A DNA stretch of 64,000 bases from Amphiura filiformis (taxonomy: Eukaryota > Echinodermata > Ophiuroidea > Amphilepidida > Amphiuridae). The position numbers and the translations under genes are program-made. The stretch spans positions 31,494,848-31,558,847 of the forward strand of contig NC_092641.1 in NCBI RefSeq assembly GCF_039555335.1, in the 5' to 3' direction. Within the stretch, counting starts at the first letter, position 1. Every line of letters starts with the position of its first letter. Positions 12,546 to 25,060 of the stretch are shown here, piece by piece. The notes beneath the pieces were generated by a model. The model searched no databases. It was not told the DNA's origin and was given only the letters and a program-made list of their open reading frames with translations.

Positions 12546-13610
12546 CTAGACTTAGCTGTGGTCTAAGACCACAAACACAGCCGTGTTGTTACCCCTTAAT
12601 GACCTTTGACCCCAAAATATATGAAAACCCCATAGACATTGGCTAATGTCATTGTATGTGCACGTGGCATCACTTTGCCATGTTACTTGTGGCAGAAGGG
12701 GCATTTTGAAGGTTTTTCGTTTTATACCGGAAGTGACCCCTTAATGACCTTTGACCCCAAATCTGTGTACACCCCATAGACACTGGGTAATAACAATGCA
12801 TGTGTGCAAGTGGCGTCACTGTCCTACAGAATCTGTGGAAGAAGATGCATTTTAAAGGTATTTCGTTTTATACCGGAAGTGACCTCTAAATGAGATTTGA
12901 CCCCAAATAAAAAAATACCACATATACATTGGGTGACTGCAGATCATGTGTGAACATACCGTTACTGTCCCATGTTTTACTTAGCTAATAAATTTTTTAA
13001 AGATATTTCGTTTTTACCGGAAGTGACCCCTTAATGACCTTTTGACCCCAAATCTGTGTACACCCCATAGACACTGGGTAATAACAATGCATGTGTGCAA
13101 GTGGCGTCTCTGTCCCACATAATTTGTGGAAGAAGATGCATTTTAAAGGTATTTCTTTTTATACCGGAAGTGACCCCTTAATGAGCTTTGACCCTAAGTA
13201 AAAAAAATACCACATATACATTGGGTGACTGCATATCATATGTGAACATACCGTTACTGTGCTATGGTTTACTTAGCTAATAAAATTTTTGAAGGTTTTT
13301 CGTTTTATACCGGAAGTGACCCCTTAATGACCTTTGACCCCAAATCTGTGTACACCACATAGACACTGGGTAATAACAATGCATATGTGCAAGTGGGGTT
13401 GCTGTCCTACGTAAGGTGTGGGAGAAGATGCATTTTTAGTTGAAATCACGTTTTTGACCCCTATGACCCCTGCGTGACCTTTGACCCCACGAGTTTCATG
13501 TGACATGTAGGGGCACGGTCAATGATCATTGTGAATATGTTAGGTCAAAATCGATGTAAGCGTGTGAGTGCTAGAGCAAATGTAATGGTTGACAGAAGAA
13601 GAAAGAAGAA
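12546..13610 (+). mobile_element. HINE-T copy 7
   Basis: Intact head of the gttgttacccc type; the tail stops in the GA tract without a hairpin. It lies between the two duplicated blocks. Confidence 0.85.
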
Positions 13611-14872
13611 TTAGCTGTGGTCCAAGACCACGAACACAGCCGTGTTGTTACCCCTTAATGACCTTTGACCCCAAAATATATGAAAACCCCATAGACATTG
13701 GCTAATGTCAATGTATGTGTGCACGTGGCATCACTTTGCCATGTTATTTGTGGCAGAAGGGGCATTTTGAAGGTTTTCGTCTCAGACCGGAAGTGACCCC
13801 TTAATGACATTTGACCCCAAATAAAAAAATACCACATATGAATTGGGTAACCACAATTCATGTGTGAACATACCGTTACTGTCCTATGTTTTTCTTAGCA
13901 AATAAAAATTTTTGAAGGTTTTTCGTTTTATACCGGAAGTAACCCCTAAATGAACTTTGACCCCAAATATGTGTACACCCCATAGACACTGGGTAATAGC
14001 AATGCATGTGTGCAAGTGGCGTCACTGTCCTACATAATCTGTGGAAGAAGATGCATTTTAAAGGTATTTCATTTTATACCGGAAGTGACCCTTAATGAGA
14101 TTTGACCCAAAATAAAAAATACCACACATACATTGGGTGACTGCAGATCATGTGTCAACATACCGTTACTGTCCCATGTTTTACTTAGCTAATAAAATTT
14201 TTGAAGGTATTTCGTTTTATACCGGAAGTGACCCCTAAATGAACTTTGACACCAAATCTGTGTACACCCCATATACTCTGGTGACAACAATGCATGTGTG
14301 CAAGTGGTGTCTCTGTCCCACATAATTTGTGGAAGAAGATGCATTTTAAAGGTATTTCTTTTTATACCGGAAGTGACCCCTTAATGAGCTTTGACCCCAA
14401 ATAAAAAAAATACCACATATACATTGGGTGACTGCAGATCATATGTGAACATACCGTTACTGTGCTATGTTTTACTTAGCTAATAAAAATGTGTGAAGGT
14501 TTTTCGTTTTATACCGGAAGTGACCCCTTAATGACCTTTGACCCCAAATCTGTGTACACCACATAGACACTGGGTAATAACAATGCATGTGTGCAAGTGG
14601 GGTCACTGTCCAACGTAAGTTGTGGGAGAGGGTGCGTCTTTAGATGAAATCACGTTTTTGACCCCTGTGACCCCTGCATGACCTTTGACCCCACAAGTTT
14701 CATGTGACATGTAGGGGCACGGTCAATGATCATTGTGACCAAGTTAGGTCAAAATCGATGTAAGCGTTTGAGTGCTAGAGCAAATGTAATGGTTGACAGA
14801 AAGAAAGAAGAAAGAAGAAGAAGAACCTGTAAGAAAAAAGACACAGCCGTGACTAACGTCACGGCTGTGTAA
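13611..14872 (+). mobile_element. HINE-T copy 8
   Basis: The head lacks ctagac and begins at ttagctgtggtccaag. It has a full hairpin tail. It is a close relative of the two tandem copies at 53770-56261, so material has moved between the two array blocks. Confidence 0.85.
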
Positions 14873-15968
14873 CTAGACTTAGCTGTGGTCTAAGACCACA
14901 AACACAGCCGTGTTGTGAACCCTTAATCACCTTTGACCTCAAAATATATGAAAACCCCATAGACATTGGCTAATGTCAATGCACGTGTCCACGTGGCATC
15001 ACTTTGCTATGCTTTTTGTGGCAGAAGGGGCATTTTGAAGGTATATCGTTTTATACCGGAAGTGACCCTTTACTGACCTTTGACCCCAAATGTGTGCAGA
15101 CCATATAGACACTGTGTTATAACAATGCATGTGTGCAAGTGGCGTCACTGTCCTACGTAATTTGTGGAAGAAGATGCATTTTAAAGGTATTTCGTTTTAT
15201 ACCGGAAGTGACCCCTTAATGACCTTTGACCCCAAATAAAATAATACCATATATAAACTGCGTAACCACAATTCATGTGTTAACATACCGTTACTGTCCT
15301 ATGTTTGTCTTAGCAAATAAAAATTTTTGAAGGTTTTTCGTTTTATACCGGAAGTGACCCCTTAATGACCTTTGACCCCAAATCTGTGTACACCCCATAG
15401 ACACTGGGTAATAACAATGCAAGTGTGCAAGTGGTGTCACTGTCCTACGTAATTTGTGGGAGAAGATGCATTTTAAAGGTATTTCGTTTTATGTGACCCC
15501 TTAATGACCTTTGACCCAAATTTAAAAAATACCACATATAAACTGGGTAAGAACAATTCATGTGTGAACATACCGTTACTGTCCTATGTTTTGGTTTAGC
15601 TAATAAAATTTTTGAAGGTATTTCGTTTTATACCGGAAGTGACCCCTTAATGACCTTTGACCCCAAATCTGTGTACACCACATAGACACTGGGTAATAAC
15701 AATTCATGTGTGCAAGTGGCGTCACTGTCATACTTAAGTTGTGGGAGAAGATGCATTTTTAGTTGAAATCACGTGTTTGACCCCTGCGTGACCTTTGACC
15801 CCACAAGTTTCATGTGACATGTAGGGGCACGATCAATGATCATTGTGACCAAGTTAGGTGAAAATCGATGTAAGCATGTGAGTGCTAGAGCAAATGTAAT
15901 GGTTGACAGAAAGAAAGAAGAACCTGTAAGAAAAAGACACAGCCGTGACTAACGTCACGGCTGTGTAA
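14873..15968 (+). mobile_element. HINE-T copy 9 (duplicate of copy 2)
   Basis: Nearly base-for-base the same as 6474-7568 at an offset of 8399-8400 bp, with a two-base length difference in one monomer. Confidence 0.85.
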
Positions 15969-17324
15969 CTAGACTTAGCTGTGGTCTAAGACCACGAACA
16001 CAGCCGTGTTGTGACCCCTTAATCACCTTTGACCCCAAAATATATGAAAACCCGATAGACATTGGCTAATGTCAATGCACGTGTCCACGTGGCATCACTT
16101 TGCTATGCTTTTTGTGGCAGAAGGGGTATTTTGAAGGTATATCGTTTTATACCGGAAGTGACCCCTTACTGACCTTTGACCAGAAATGTGTGTACACTAT
16201 ATAGACACTGTGTTATAACAATGCATGCGTGCAAGTGGCGTCACTGTCCTACGTAATTTGTGGAAGAAGAAGCATTTTAAAGGTATTTCGTTTTATTCCG
16301 GAAGTGACCCCTTAATGACCTTTGACCCCAAATAAAATAATACCACATATAAACTGGGTAACCACAATTCATGTGTGAACATACCGTTACTGTCCTATGT
16401 TTTTCTTAGCAAATAAAATTTTTTGAAGGTTTTTCGTTTTATACCGGAAGTGACCCCTTAATGACCTTTGACCCCAAATTTGTGTACACCCCATAGACAC
16501 TGGGTAATAACAATGCATGTGTGCAAGTGGCGTCTCTGTCCCACATAATCTGTGGAAGAAGATGCATTTTAAAGGTATTTCGTTTTATACCGGAAGTGAC
16601 CCCTTAATAAGATTTGACCCCAAATACAAAAATACCACATATACATTGGGTGACTGCAGATCATGTGTGAGCATACCGTTACTGTCCCATGTTTTACTTA
16701 GCTAATAAAATTTTTTGAAGGTATTTCGTTTTATACCGGAAGTGACCCCTTAATGACCTTTGACCCCAAATCTGTGTACACCCCATAGACACTGGGTAAT
16801 AACAATGCATGTGTGCAAGTGGCGTCTCTGTCCTACATAATTTGTGGAAGAAGATGCATTTTAAAGGTATTTCTTTTTATACCGGAAGTGACCCCTTAAT
16901 GAGCTTTGATCCCAAATAAAAAAATACCACATATACATTGGGTGACTGCTGATCATATGTGAACAAACCGTTACTGTGCTATGTTTTACTTAGCTAATAC
17001 AAATTTTTGAAGGTTTTTCGTTTTATACCGGAAGTGACCCCTTAATGACCTTTGACCCCAAATCTGTGTACACCACATAGACATTGGGTAATGACAATTC
17101 ATGTGTGCAAGTGGGGTCGCTGTCCTACGTAAGTTGTGGGAGAAGATGCATTTTTAGTTGAAATCACGTTTTTGACCCCTGTGACCCCTGCGTGACCTTT
17201 GACCCCGCGAGTTTCATGTGACATGTAGGGCATGGTCATTGATCATTGTGACCAAGTTAGGTCAAAATCGATGTAAGCATGTGAGTGCTAGAGCAAATGT
17301 AATGGTTGACAGAAAGAAGAAGAA
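15969..17324 (+). mobile_element. HINE-T copy 10 (duplicate of copy 3)
   Basis: Matches 7569-8924 including the hairpin-less end. Only scattered single-base and short length differences are visible. Confidence 0.85.
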
Positions 17325-18452
17325 CTAGACTTAGCTGTGGTCTAAGACCACGAACACAGCCGTGTTGTGACCCCTTACTGACCTTTGACACCAAAATATA
17401 TGAAAACCCCATAGGCATTGGCTAATGTCAATGTATGCGTGCACGTGGCATTACTTTGCCATGTTATTTGTGGCAGAAGGGACATTTTGAATGTTTTTCG
17501 TCTCAGACCGGAAGTGACCCTTTAATGACCTTTGACCCCAAATCTGTGTACACCCCATGGACACTGAGTAATAACAATGCATGTGTGTAAGTGGCATCAC
17601 TGTCCTGCGTAATTTGTGGGAGAAGATGCATTTTAAAGGTATTTCGTTTTATACCGGAAATGACCCCTTAATGACCTTTGACCCCAAATAAAAAATACCA
17701 TATATACATTGGTTAAAAACAATTCATGTGTGAACATACCATCACTGTCCTATGTTTTTCTTAGCTAATAAATTTTTTTGAAGATATTTCGATTTATACC
17801 GGAAGTGGTCCCTTAATGACCTTTGACCCCAAATCTGTGTACACCACATTGACACTGGGTAATACAATGCATGTGTGCAAGTGGTGTCACTGTCCTACGT
17901 AATTTGTGGGAGAAGATGCATTTTAAAGGTATTTCGTTTTATTCCGGAAGTGACCCCTTAATGACCTTTGACCCCAAACAAAAAAATACAACATATACAT
18001 TGGGTAACTGCAACTCATATGTGAACATACCGTTACTGTCCTATGTTTTCATTAGCAAATAAAATAATTTAAAAGTATTTCGTTTTTTACCGGAAGTGAC
18101 CCTTTAATGACCTTTGACCCCAAATCTGTGTACACCATATGGACACTGGATAATAACAATGGATGTGTGCAAGTGACGTCACTGTCCTACGTAGTTTGTA
18201 GGAGAAGATGCATTTTGAGTTGAAATCACGTTTTTGACCCCTATGACTTCTGCGTGACCTTTGACCCCACAAGTTTCATGTGACATGTAGGGGCACAGTC
18301 AATGATCATTGTGACCAAGTTAAGTCAAAATCGATGTAAGCATGCGAGTGCTAGAGCAAATGTAATGGTTGACAGAAAGAAGAAAGAAAGAAGAAAGAAG
18401 AAGAACCTGTAAGAAAAAAGACACAGCCGTGACTAACGTCACGGCTGTGTAA
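17325..18452 (+). mobile_element. HINE-T copy 11 (duplicate of copy 4)
   Basis: Matches 8925-10053 with the hairpin tail. Its tail plus the following head recur at 59318-59750. Confidence 0.85.
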
Positions 18453-19730
18453 CTAGACTTAGCTGTGGTCTAAGACCACGAACACAGCCGTGTTGTGACC
18501 TCTTAATCACCTTTGACCCCAAAATATATGAAAACCCCCATAGACATCGGTTAATGTCAATGCACATGTCCACGTGGCATCACTTTGCTATGCTTTTTGT
18601 GGCAGAAGGGATATTTTGAAGGTATATCGTTTTATACCAGAAGTAACCCCTTACTGACCTTTGACCCCAAATGTATGTACACCATATAGACACTGTGTTA
18701 TAACAATGCATGTGTGCAAGTGGCGTCACTGTCCAACGTAATTAGTAGAAGAAGAAGAAGCATTTTCAAGATTTTCGTTTTATACCGGTAGTGACCCCTT
18801 AATGACCTTTGACCCCAAATCTGTGTACACCCCATAGACACTGGATAATAACAATGCATGTGTGCAAGTGGTGTCACTGTCCTACAGAATCTGTGGAAGA
18901 AGATGCATTTTAAAGGTATTTCGTTTTATACCGGAAGTGACCCTTAATGAGATTTGACCCCAAATAAAAAAATACCACATATACATTGGGTGACTGCAGA
19001 TCATGTGTGAACATACCGTTACTGTCCCATGTTTTACTTATCTAATAAAAATTTTTGAAGGTATTTCGTTTTATACCGGAAGTGACCCCTTAATGACCTT
19101 TGACCCCAAATCTGTGTACACCCCATAGACACTGAGTAATAACAATGCATGTGTGCAAGTGGCATCTCTGTCCCACATAATTTGTGGAAGAAGATGCATT
19201 TTAAAGGCATTTCTTTTTATACCGCAAGTGACCCCTTAATGAGCTTTGACCCCAAATAAAAAAAATACCACATGTACATTGGGTGACTGCAGATCATATG
19301 TGAACATACCGTTACTGTGCTATGTTTTACTTAGCTAATACAAATTTTTGAAGGTTTTTCGTTTTATACCGCAAGTGACCCCTTGATGACCTTTGACCCC
19401 CAATCCGTGTACACCACATAGACACTGGGTAATAACAATGCATGTGTGCAAGTAGGGTCGCTGTCCTACGTAAGTTGTGGGAAAAGATGCATTTTAGTTG
19501 AAATCACGTTTTTGACCCCTGTGACCCCTGCGTGACCTTTGACCCCACAAGTTTCATGTGACATGTAGGGGCATGGTCAATGATCATTGTGACCAAGTTA
19601 GGTCAAAATCGATGTAAGCATGTGAGTGCTAGAGCAAATGTAATGGTTGACAGAAGAAGAAAGAAGAAAGAAGAAAGAAAGAACCTGTAAGAAAAAAGAC
19701 ACAGCCGTGACTAACGTCACGGCTGTGTAA
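18453..19730 (+). mobile_element. HINE-T copy 12 (duplicate of copy 5)
   Basis: Matches 10054-11330. The extra C in aaaacccccatagac near 18530 is shared with the copy at 59422 and not with copy 5. Confidence 0.85.
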
Positions 19731-20951
19731 CTAGACTTAGCTGTGGTCTAAGACCACGAACACAGCCGTGTTGTAACCCCTTAATCACCTTTGACCCCAA
19801 AATATATGAAAACCCCATAGACATTGGTTAATGTCAATGCACGTGTCCACGTTGCATCACTTTGCTATGCTTTTTGTGGCAGAAGGGAGATTTTGAAAGT
19901 ATATCGTTTTATACCGGAAGTAACCCTTACTAACCTTTGACCCCAAATGTGTGTACACCATATAGACACTGTGTTATAACAATGCATGTGTGCAAGTGGC
20001 GTCACTGTCCTACGTAATTAGTGGAAGAAGAAGCATTTTAAAGATTTTCGTTTTATACCGGAAGTGACCCCTTAATGACCTTTGACCCCAAATCTGTGTA
20101 CACCCCATAGACACTGGATAATAACAATGCATGTGTGCAAGTGGCGTCACTGTCCTACAGAATCTGTGGAAGAAGATGCATTTTAAAGGTATTTCGTTTT
20201 ATACCGGAAGTGACCCCTTAATGAGATTTGACCCCAAATAAAAAATACCACATATACATTGGGTGACTGCAGATCATGTGTGAACATACCGTTACTGTCC
20301 CATGTTTTACTTATCTAATAAAATTTTTTGAAGGTATTTCGTTTTATACCGGAAGTGACCCCTTAATGACCTTTGACCCCAAATCTGTGTACACCCCATA
20401 GACACTGAGTAATAACAATGCATGTGTGCAAGTGGCGTCTCTGTCCCACATAATTTGTGGAAGAAGATGCATTTTAAAGGTATTTCTTTTATACCGGAAG
20501 TGACCCCTTAATGAGCTTTGACCCCAAATAAAAAAAATACCACATGTACATTGGGTGACTGCAGATCATATATGAACATGCCGTTACTGTGCTATGTTTT
20601 ACTTAGCTAATACAAATTTTTGAAGGTTTTTCGGTTTATACCGGAAGTAACCCCTAAATGAACTTTGACCCCAAATATGTGTACACCCCATAGACACTGG
20701 GTAATAGCAATGCATGTGTGCAAGTAGGGTCGCTGTCCTACGTAAGTTGTGGGAGAAGATGCATTTTTAGTTGAAATCACGTTTTTGACCCCTGTGACCC
20801 CTGCGTGACGTTTGACCCCACAAGTTTCATGTGACATGTAGGGGCATGGTCAATGATCATTGTGACCAAGTTAGGTCAAAATCGATGTAAGCATGTGAGT
20901 GCTAGAGCAAATGTAATGGTTGACAGAAGAAAGAAAGAAAGAAAGAAAGAA
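19731..20951 (+). mobile_element. HINE-T copy 13 (duplicate of copy 6 front)
   Basis: Matches copy 6 until about 20645 and then follows another tail type without hairpin. This fixes the right edge of the duplicated block. Confidence 0.85.
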
Positions 20952-22097
20952 CTAGACTTAGCTGTGGTCTAAGACCACGAACACAGCCGTGTTGTGACCT
21001 CTTAATGACCTTTGACCCCAAAATGTATGAAAACCCCATAGGCATTGGCTAATGTCAATGTATGCGTGCACGTGGCATTATTTTGCCATGTTATTTGTGG
21101 CAGAAGGGGCATTTTGAACGTTTTTCGTCTCAGACCGGAAGTGGCCCCTTAATGACCTTTGACCCCAAATCTGTGTACACCACATTGACACTGGGTAATA
21201 GCAATGCATGTGTGCAAGTGGTGTCACTGTCCTGAGTAATTTGTGGGAGAAGATGCATTTTAAAGGTATTTCGTTTTATACCGGAAATGACCACTTAATG
21301 ATCTTTGACCCCAAATAAAAAAATATCATATATACATTGGTTAAACACAATTCATGTGTGAACATACCATTACTCTCCTATGTTCTTCTTAGCTAATACA
21401 TTTTTTTGAAGATATTTCAATTTATACCGGAAGTGGCCCCTTAATGACCTTTGGCCCCAAATCTGTGTACACCACATTGACACTGGGTAATAGCAATGCA
21501 TGTGTGCAAGTGGTGTCACTGTCCTACGTAATTTGTGGGAGAAGATGCATTTTTAAAGGTATTTCGTTTTATTCCGGAAGTGACCCCTTAATGACCTTTG
21601 ACCCCAAATAAAAAAATACCACATATACATTGGGTAACTGCAACTCATATGTGAATATACCGTTACTGTCCTATGTTTTCCTTAGCTAATAAAAAAATTT
21701 GAAAGTATTTCGTTTTATACCGGAAGTGACCCCTTAATGACCTTTGTCCCCAAATCTGTGTACACCATATAGACACTGGTTAATAACAACGCATGTGTGC
21801 AAGTGGCGTCACTGTCGTACGTAATCTGTAGGAGAAGATGCATTTTAGTTGAAATCACGTTTTTGACCCCTATGACCCCTGCGTGACCTTTGACCCCACA
21901 AGTTTCATGTGACATGTAGGGGCACGGTCAATGATCATTGTGACCAAGTTAAGTCAAAATCGATATAAGCATGTGAGTGCTAGAGCAAATGTAATGGTTG
22001 ACAGAAAGAAGAAAGAAAGAAGAAAGAAGAAGATCCTGTAAGAAAAAAGACACAGCCGTGACTAACGTCACGGCTGTGTAAAGAAAGAAAGAAAGAA
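20952..22097 (+). mobile_element. HINE-T copy 14
   Basis: Complete element with hairpin ending at 22081, followed by a 16-bp GA spacer before the next head. Confidence 0.85.
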
Positions 22098-22269
22098 CTA
22101 GACTTAGCTGTGGTCTAACCCACGAACACAGCCGTGTTGTGAACCTTTAATAGCTTTTAATGACCTTTGACCCCAAAATATATGAAAACCCCATATACAT
22201 TGGCTAATGTCAATGTATGTGTGCACGTGGCATCACTTTGCCATGTTATTTGTGGCAGAAGGGGCATGT
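22098..22269 (+). mobile_element. HINE-T copy 15, head only
   Basis: The head palindrome has lost a few bases (gtctaacccacg). The sequence follows the first monomer until gggcat and then changes abruptly into unrelated DNA at about 22268. Its missing remainder is not found immediately beyond the Helentron. Confidence 0.85.
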
Positions 22270-22500
22270 TGGTTACCAAATATGTGTTTGTGGGCAAGGA
22301 AAGGAGATAAGTAGGGTCACGGGCATAGATGTTCGTGTTTTGTCGAACACAACTCTGCTGAAGCCACGTGGTTCAGCTATGCAAATGATGATATTCCTAA
22401 ACAATTTGAAGCAGCAAGAGATTTGCGGATTCGTCCTCAGTGCCCAGGACCCGCACGACTGTACTTTGTCAAATCAAGAGAAGACAAAGTAGGAGACTAA
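22270..22500 (+). pseudogene. Protein-like fragment of unknown origin abutting a HINE-T head
   Basis: From 22270 the + strand reads as 76 codons closed by TAA at 22498, with a single in-frame TAG at codon 15 and otherwise protein-like composition. It includes GHRCSCF, AEATWFSYANDDIPK and RIRPQCPGPARLYFVKS. Cysteines, aromatic residues and a Pro-Gly-Pro turn make it look like part of a folded domain rather than a chance frame. I do not recognise the family. It begins exactly where the truncated element ends and is antisense to the Helentron. It may be a host exon picked up by a rolling-circle element, or an older gene remnant. A possible splice donor (caaagtagga) lies at its end. Confidence 0.4.
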
Positions 22501-22646
22501 GACTCGTTTCTGACTAGTGCAATTTTTGTTGTAGATAGAAAGGGTCCAGAACAGTGTACTTTGTCTGCAGAGAAGACAAAGTTGCCCCATTTCTAACTTA
22601 CGCACAAATTGCCCTAACCTGGGCATACGAGTCTTAACTAAGACTC
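22463..22646. other. Cluster of three short hairpins at the Helentron 3' side
   Basis: Two stems of actttgtc/gacaaagt (22463-22490 and 22558-22582) and one of gagtctta/taagactc (22629-22646). Helentron and Helitron 3' ends carry short hairpins, and the coding strand of the neighbouring element is minus, so this could be its 3' terminal region. The exact end is not resolved. Confidence 0.4.
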
Positions 22647-22650
22647 AATT

Positions 22651-23587
22651 ATAATTATTGGTTAGCATATAGTATATACAATAATTGCAAATAATTTATT
22701 ATGATTCATGACAAATTATTTTAAGTAGGCTATACAGAGTGACATTAATACATTATTAAAAAAATACACAGAATATTTTATTGATATTGCACAAAGTTAA
22801 GGTATATATATAATTGACAAAAAAGTGAATAAAAAGCGACTATTCAATATTATTTGATATAATGATGTCATGTATAATAGGCTGGACAATGTGAAAGCAT
22901 AAATAGAATTACAACATAATTATCGAGGTTTATATGTCACAGAAATACGCAGGCTTATAATCTTTATTGTACGTTGCATTTTCTAAAAAGTAATACTAAG
23001 ATAGAGGCATCTACGTGTACCAATTCTCTGAACTATGAAAATGCATTTTTAACACTTTGAATATGAACATGTTGAAAAATAGTTCAATGGAATGACGATG
23101 TTCGTTATATTATATAAGTTATAGTATGATGAAAATCGGTAATTGATTGACATGATTAATGTATGTTATTTTTGATAAATGAGGTATTGAAACTGTTGAA
23201 GACGAGTATAAAATATGCAGGAAAAACACAATATTTAAATAATCCGATTCATGAAACATTCACAGATCATTGTACAATTAAACAATGTTATATAGATATT
23301 AATTAACATCTGCTATGTCACAATTATTGCGTATAACAAAATACTTGGATTAACACAAAGATGTTTCACTGAGCTCAATTGTTTTAAAAAAGATATAAAT
23401 TTAGATTCTCATGCAAGACATTACTAAGTGCATGGTTTATATTAATTTTGACATAAGTTAACAGTTATCCTGCTCTTAAACTTGCTTTTGCCTATAATCA
23501 AACATTATTTTTACCTTTATTGTTTTGTTTCAGTACAAGGGAATCGTCTTTGTTTGTAAATCTAAATGGTTTAACTGAAAAGAATTG
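22651..23587 (-). other. AT-rich 3' non-coding part of the Helentron
   Basis: No open frame or repeat of note. It lies between the endonuclease stop codon and the hairpin cluster, so it is most simply the element's 3' untranslated region. Confidence 0.5.
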
Positions 23588-25060
23588 CTAATACGTTATG
23601 GCAATAAATGTTGGCTGATGGTAGCTGTAATATGTTGTCATTACAGATGCTTGGTATTGCTTGGGCTTGGGCTTGACATAAATGTGATCTAGCAGAGTTC
23701 CTTTAGCGGTGGTAGAATTGGAGATGACCTGATGGTATTGTCTGAAAGCGGGTAAAATGGTTTCTTTGAATAAGTTGCGATTGAAATCTCCGACGAGTAC
23801 TTTGTAATCTGTATCTAGTACTTCCATTTGGGCTGTGATATTGTTCATTTCTGTGCTAAACGTGCTTGTACTTGTTGCCATAGGCTTGTATATTGTCGCA
23901 ACCAGCAAGTTTGTTTTTCCACTTGTTCTTATGGCAAGTATATCACATTCATTACTGAAAAGTGGTACTACTGTATAACGGATGCCGTTCTGAATATACA
24001 TAGCGACACCTCTACCATTTCCAGAGTTAACTACTTCCAATGTGTATCCTTCAATTGAAACAGAGTCGAGGTTACTGTCGTCGGTAAGCCATGTTTCAGA
24101 CAAACAGATCACATGGGCCTTTCTTATTTCTGGGTTCTTTTTGAGATCATCTATGTGTCGATGTAAACTCTGTATGTTGTGATGAGCGATTACAAAATTT
24201 GTGTTGTGGTCGATTTCTGTCAAAGGGTTTGCTTTGGAAAGATCACATGTAGGCATTTTGGCGACGTTTGCTTCGATATCTTCATTACAAAAGATGCGGG
24301 ATTCATCATAATCCATCAAATACATTCCTTCAAGATGAGTGACTCGACTGAGTGCCACGTAAGCCATCGATTTTCTTAGACCTTTCATAGAAATCACTGC
24401 CTGATCTGTCGTTTGGCCCTGCACTTTATGAACAGTAACAGCCCATGCAAGTTTCAATGGCATCTGTTCTCTTGTCGTAGTGAATGTTCTACCTTTGACC
24501 TGGAATGATTCTTTACGTGGCTTTATTGGTATACATCCTGCATAGTGTGGTGGAATAAACTGGGTAGTTCGTGTTTTTGCTCCAACTCGATCACTGTCAA
24601 ATTTGACATATACAACAATTGGCATATTTTGAGAATTGCAGAACTCGATTCCTTTCACTATGCCAGGAACTCCGTTACATAGTCCATCTGAAACATCTAC
24701 ATTTGCTATGAGCATAACTCGAGCATCTACTGCTAATTTCAGGTAAGATGCTAAAGAAGTATCATCTGCACGTGTTGTTCTATGTGGCGTTTCATGCACT
24801 TGGATAATTCGTCCACCTCTTTGGTCAACGTCATTAGCTTTAATGGTGAACATTTCAGTGTTCAGTGACGCAAGTTTTCTTTCATTGTGGCTATCGACAT
24901 CTTTGTTAAGGTAAAACAAATGCAATGCATCAGGAGGCGTTGTTAGATTATTTTCCTCAACTCTTCGTGATTCGAGCAATTCTTTGTCTGTCTTTTGCAG
25001 TGGTTGTTTCTTTTTTCCGTTCACGTAGCCGATTAAGCATTTGAGCAAAGATAGCATCAT
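23588..25060 (-). pseudogene. Helentron RepHel C-terminus: PIF1 helicase motifs and AP-like endonuclease
   Basis: The upstream two thirds carries helicase motifs V and VI: LAWAVTVHKVQGQT followed by AYVALSRVTHLEGMYLMDYD, typical of SF1B PIF1-like enzymes. The last ~210 residues form an endonuclease/exonuclease/phosphatase fold. Metal- and substrate-binding motifs are visible in order: HHNIQSL, SETWL, GRGVAMYIQ, VGDFNRN, LLDHIYV and YYSYHQPT; the last stands where SDH is usual, with Tyr in place of Asp. In the family this endonuclease is thought to nick target DNA and is shared with non-LTR retrotransposons. The frame ends naturally at 23588. Upstream it joins the Walker B segment across a frame break near 25020. 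Confidence 0.85.

Noticed and set aside
5292-22269. CRISPR array or centromeric satellite
   Set aside because: The repeats are 146-147 bp with no unique spacers, in animal DNA. A plain satellite does not explain the precise heads, hairpin tails and the empty-site insertion at 2640.
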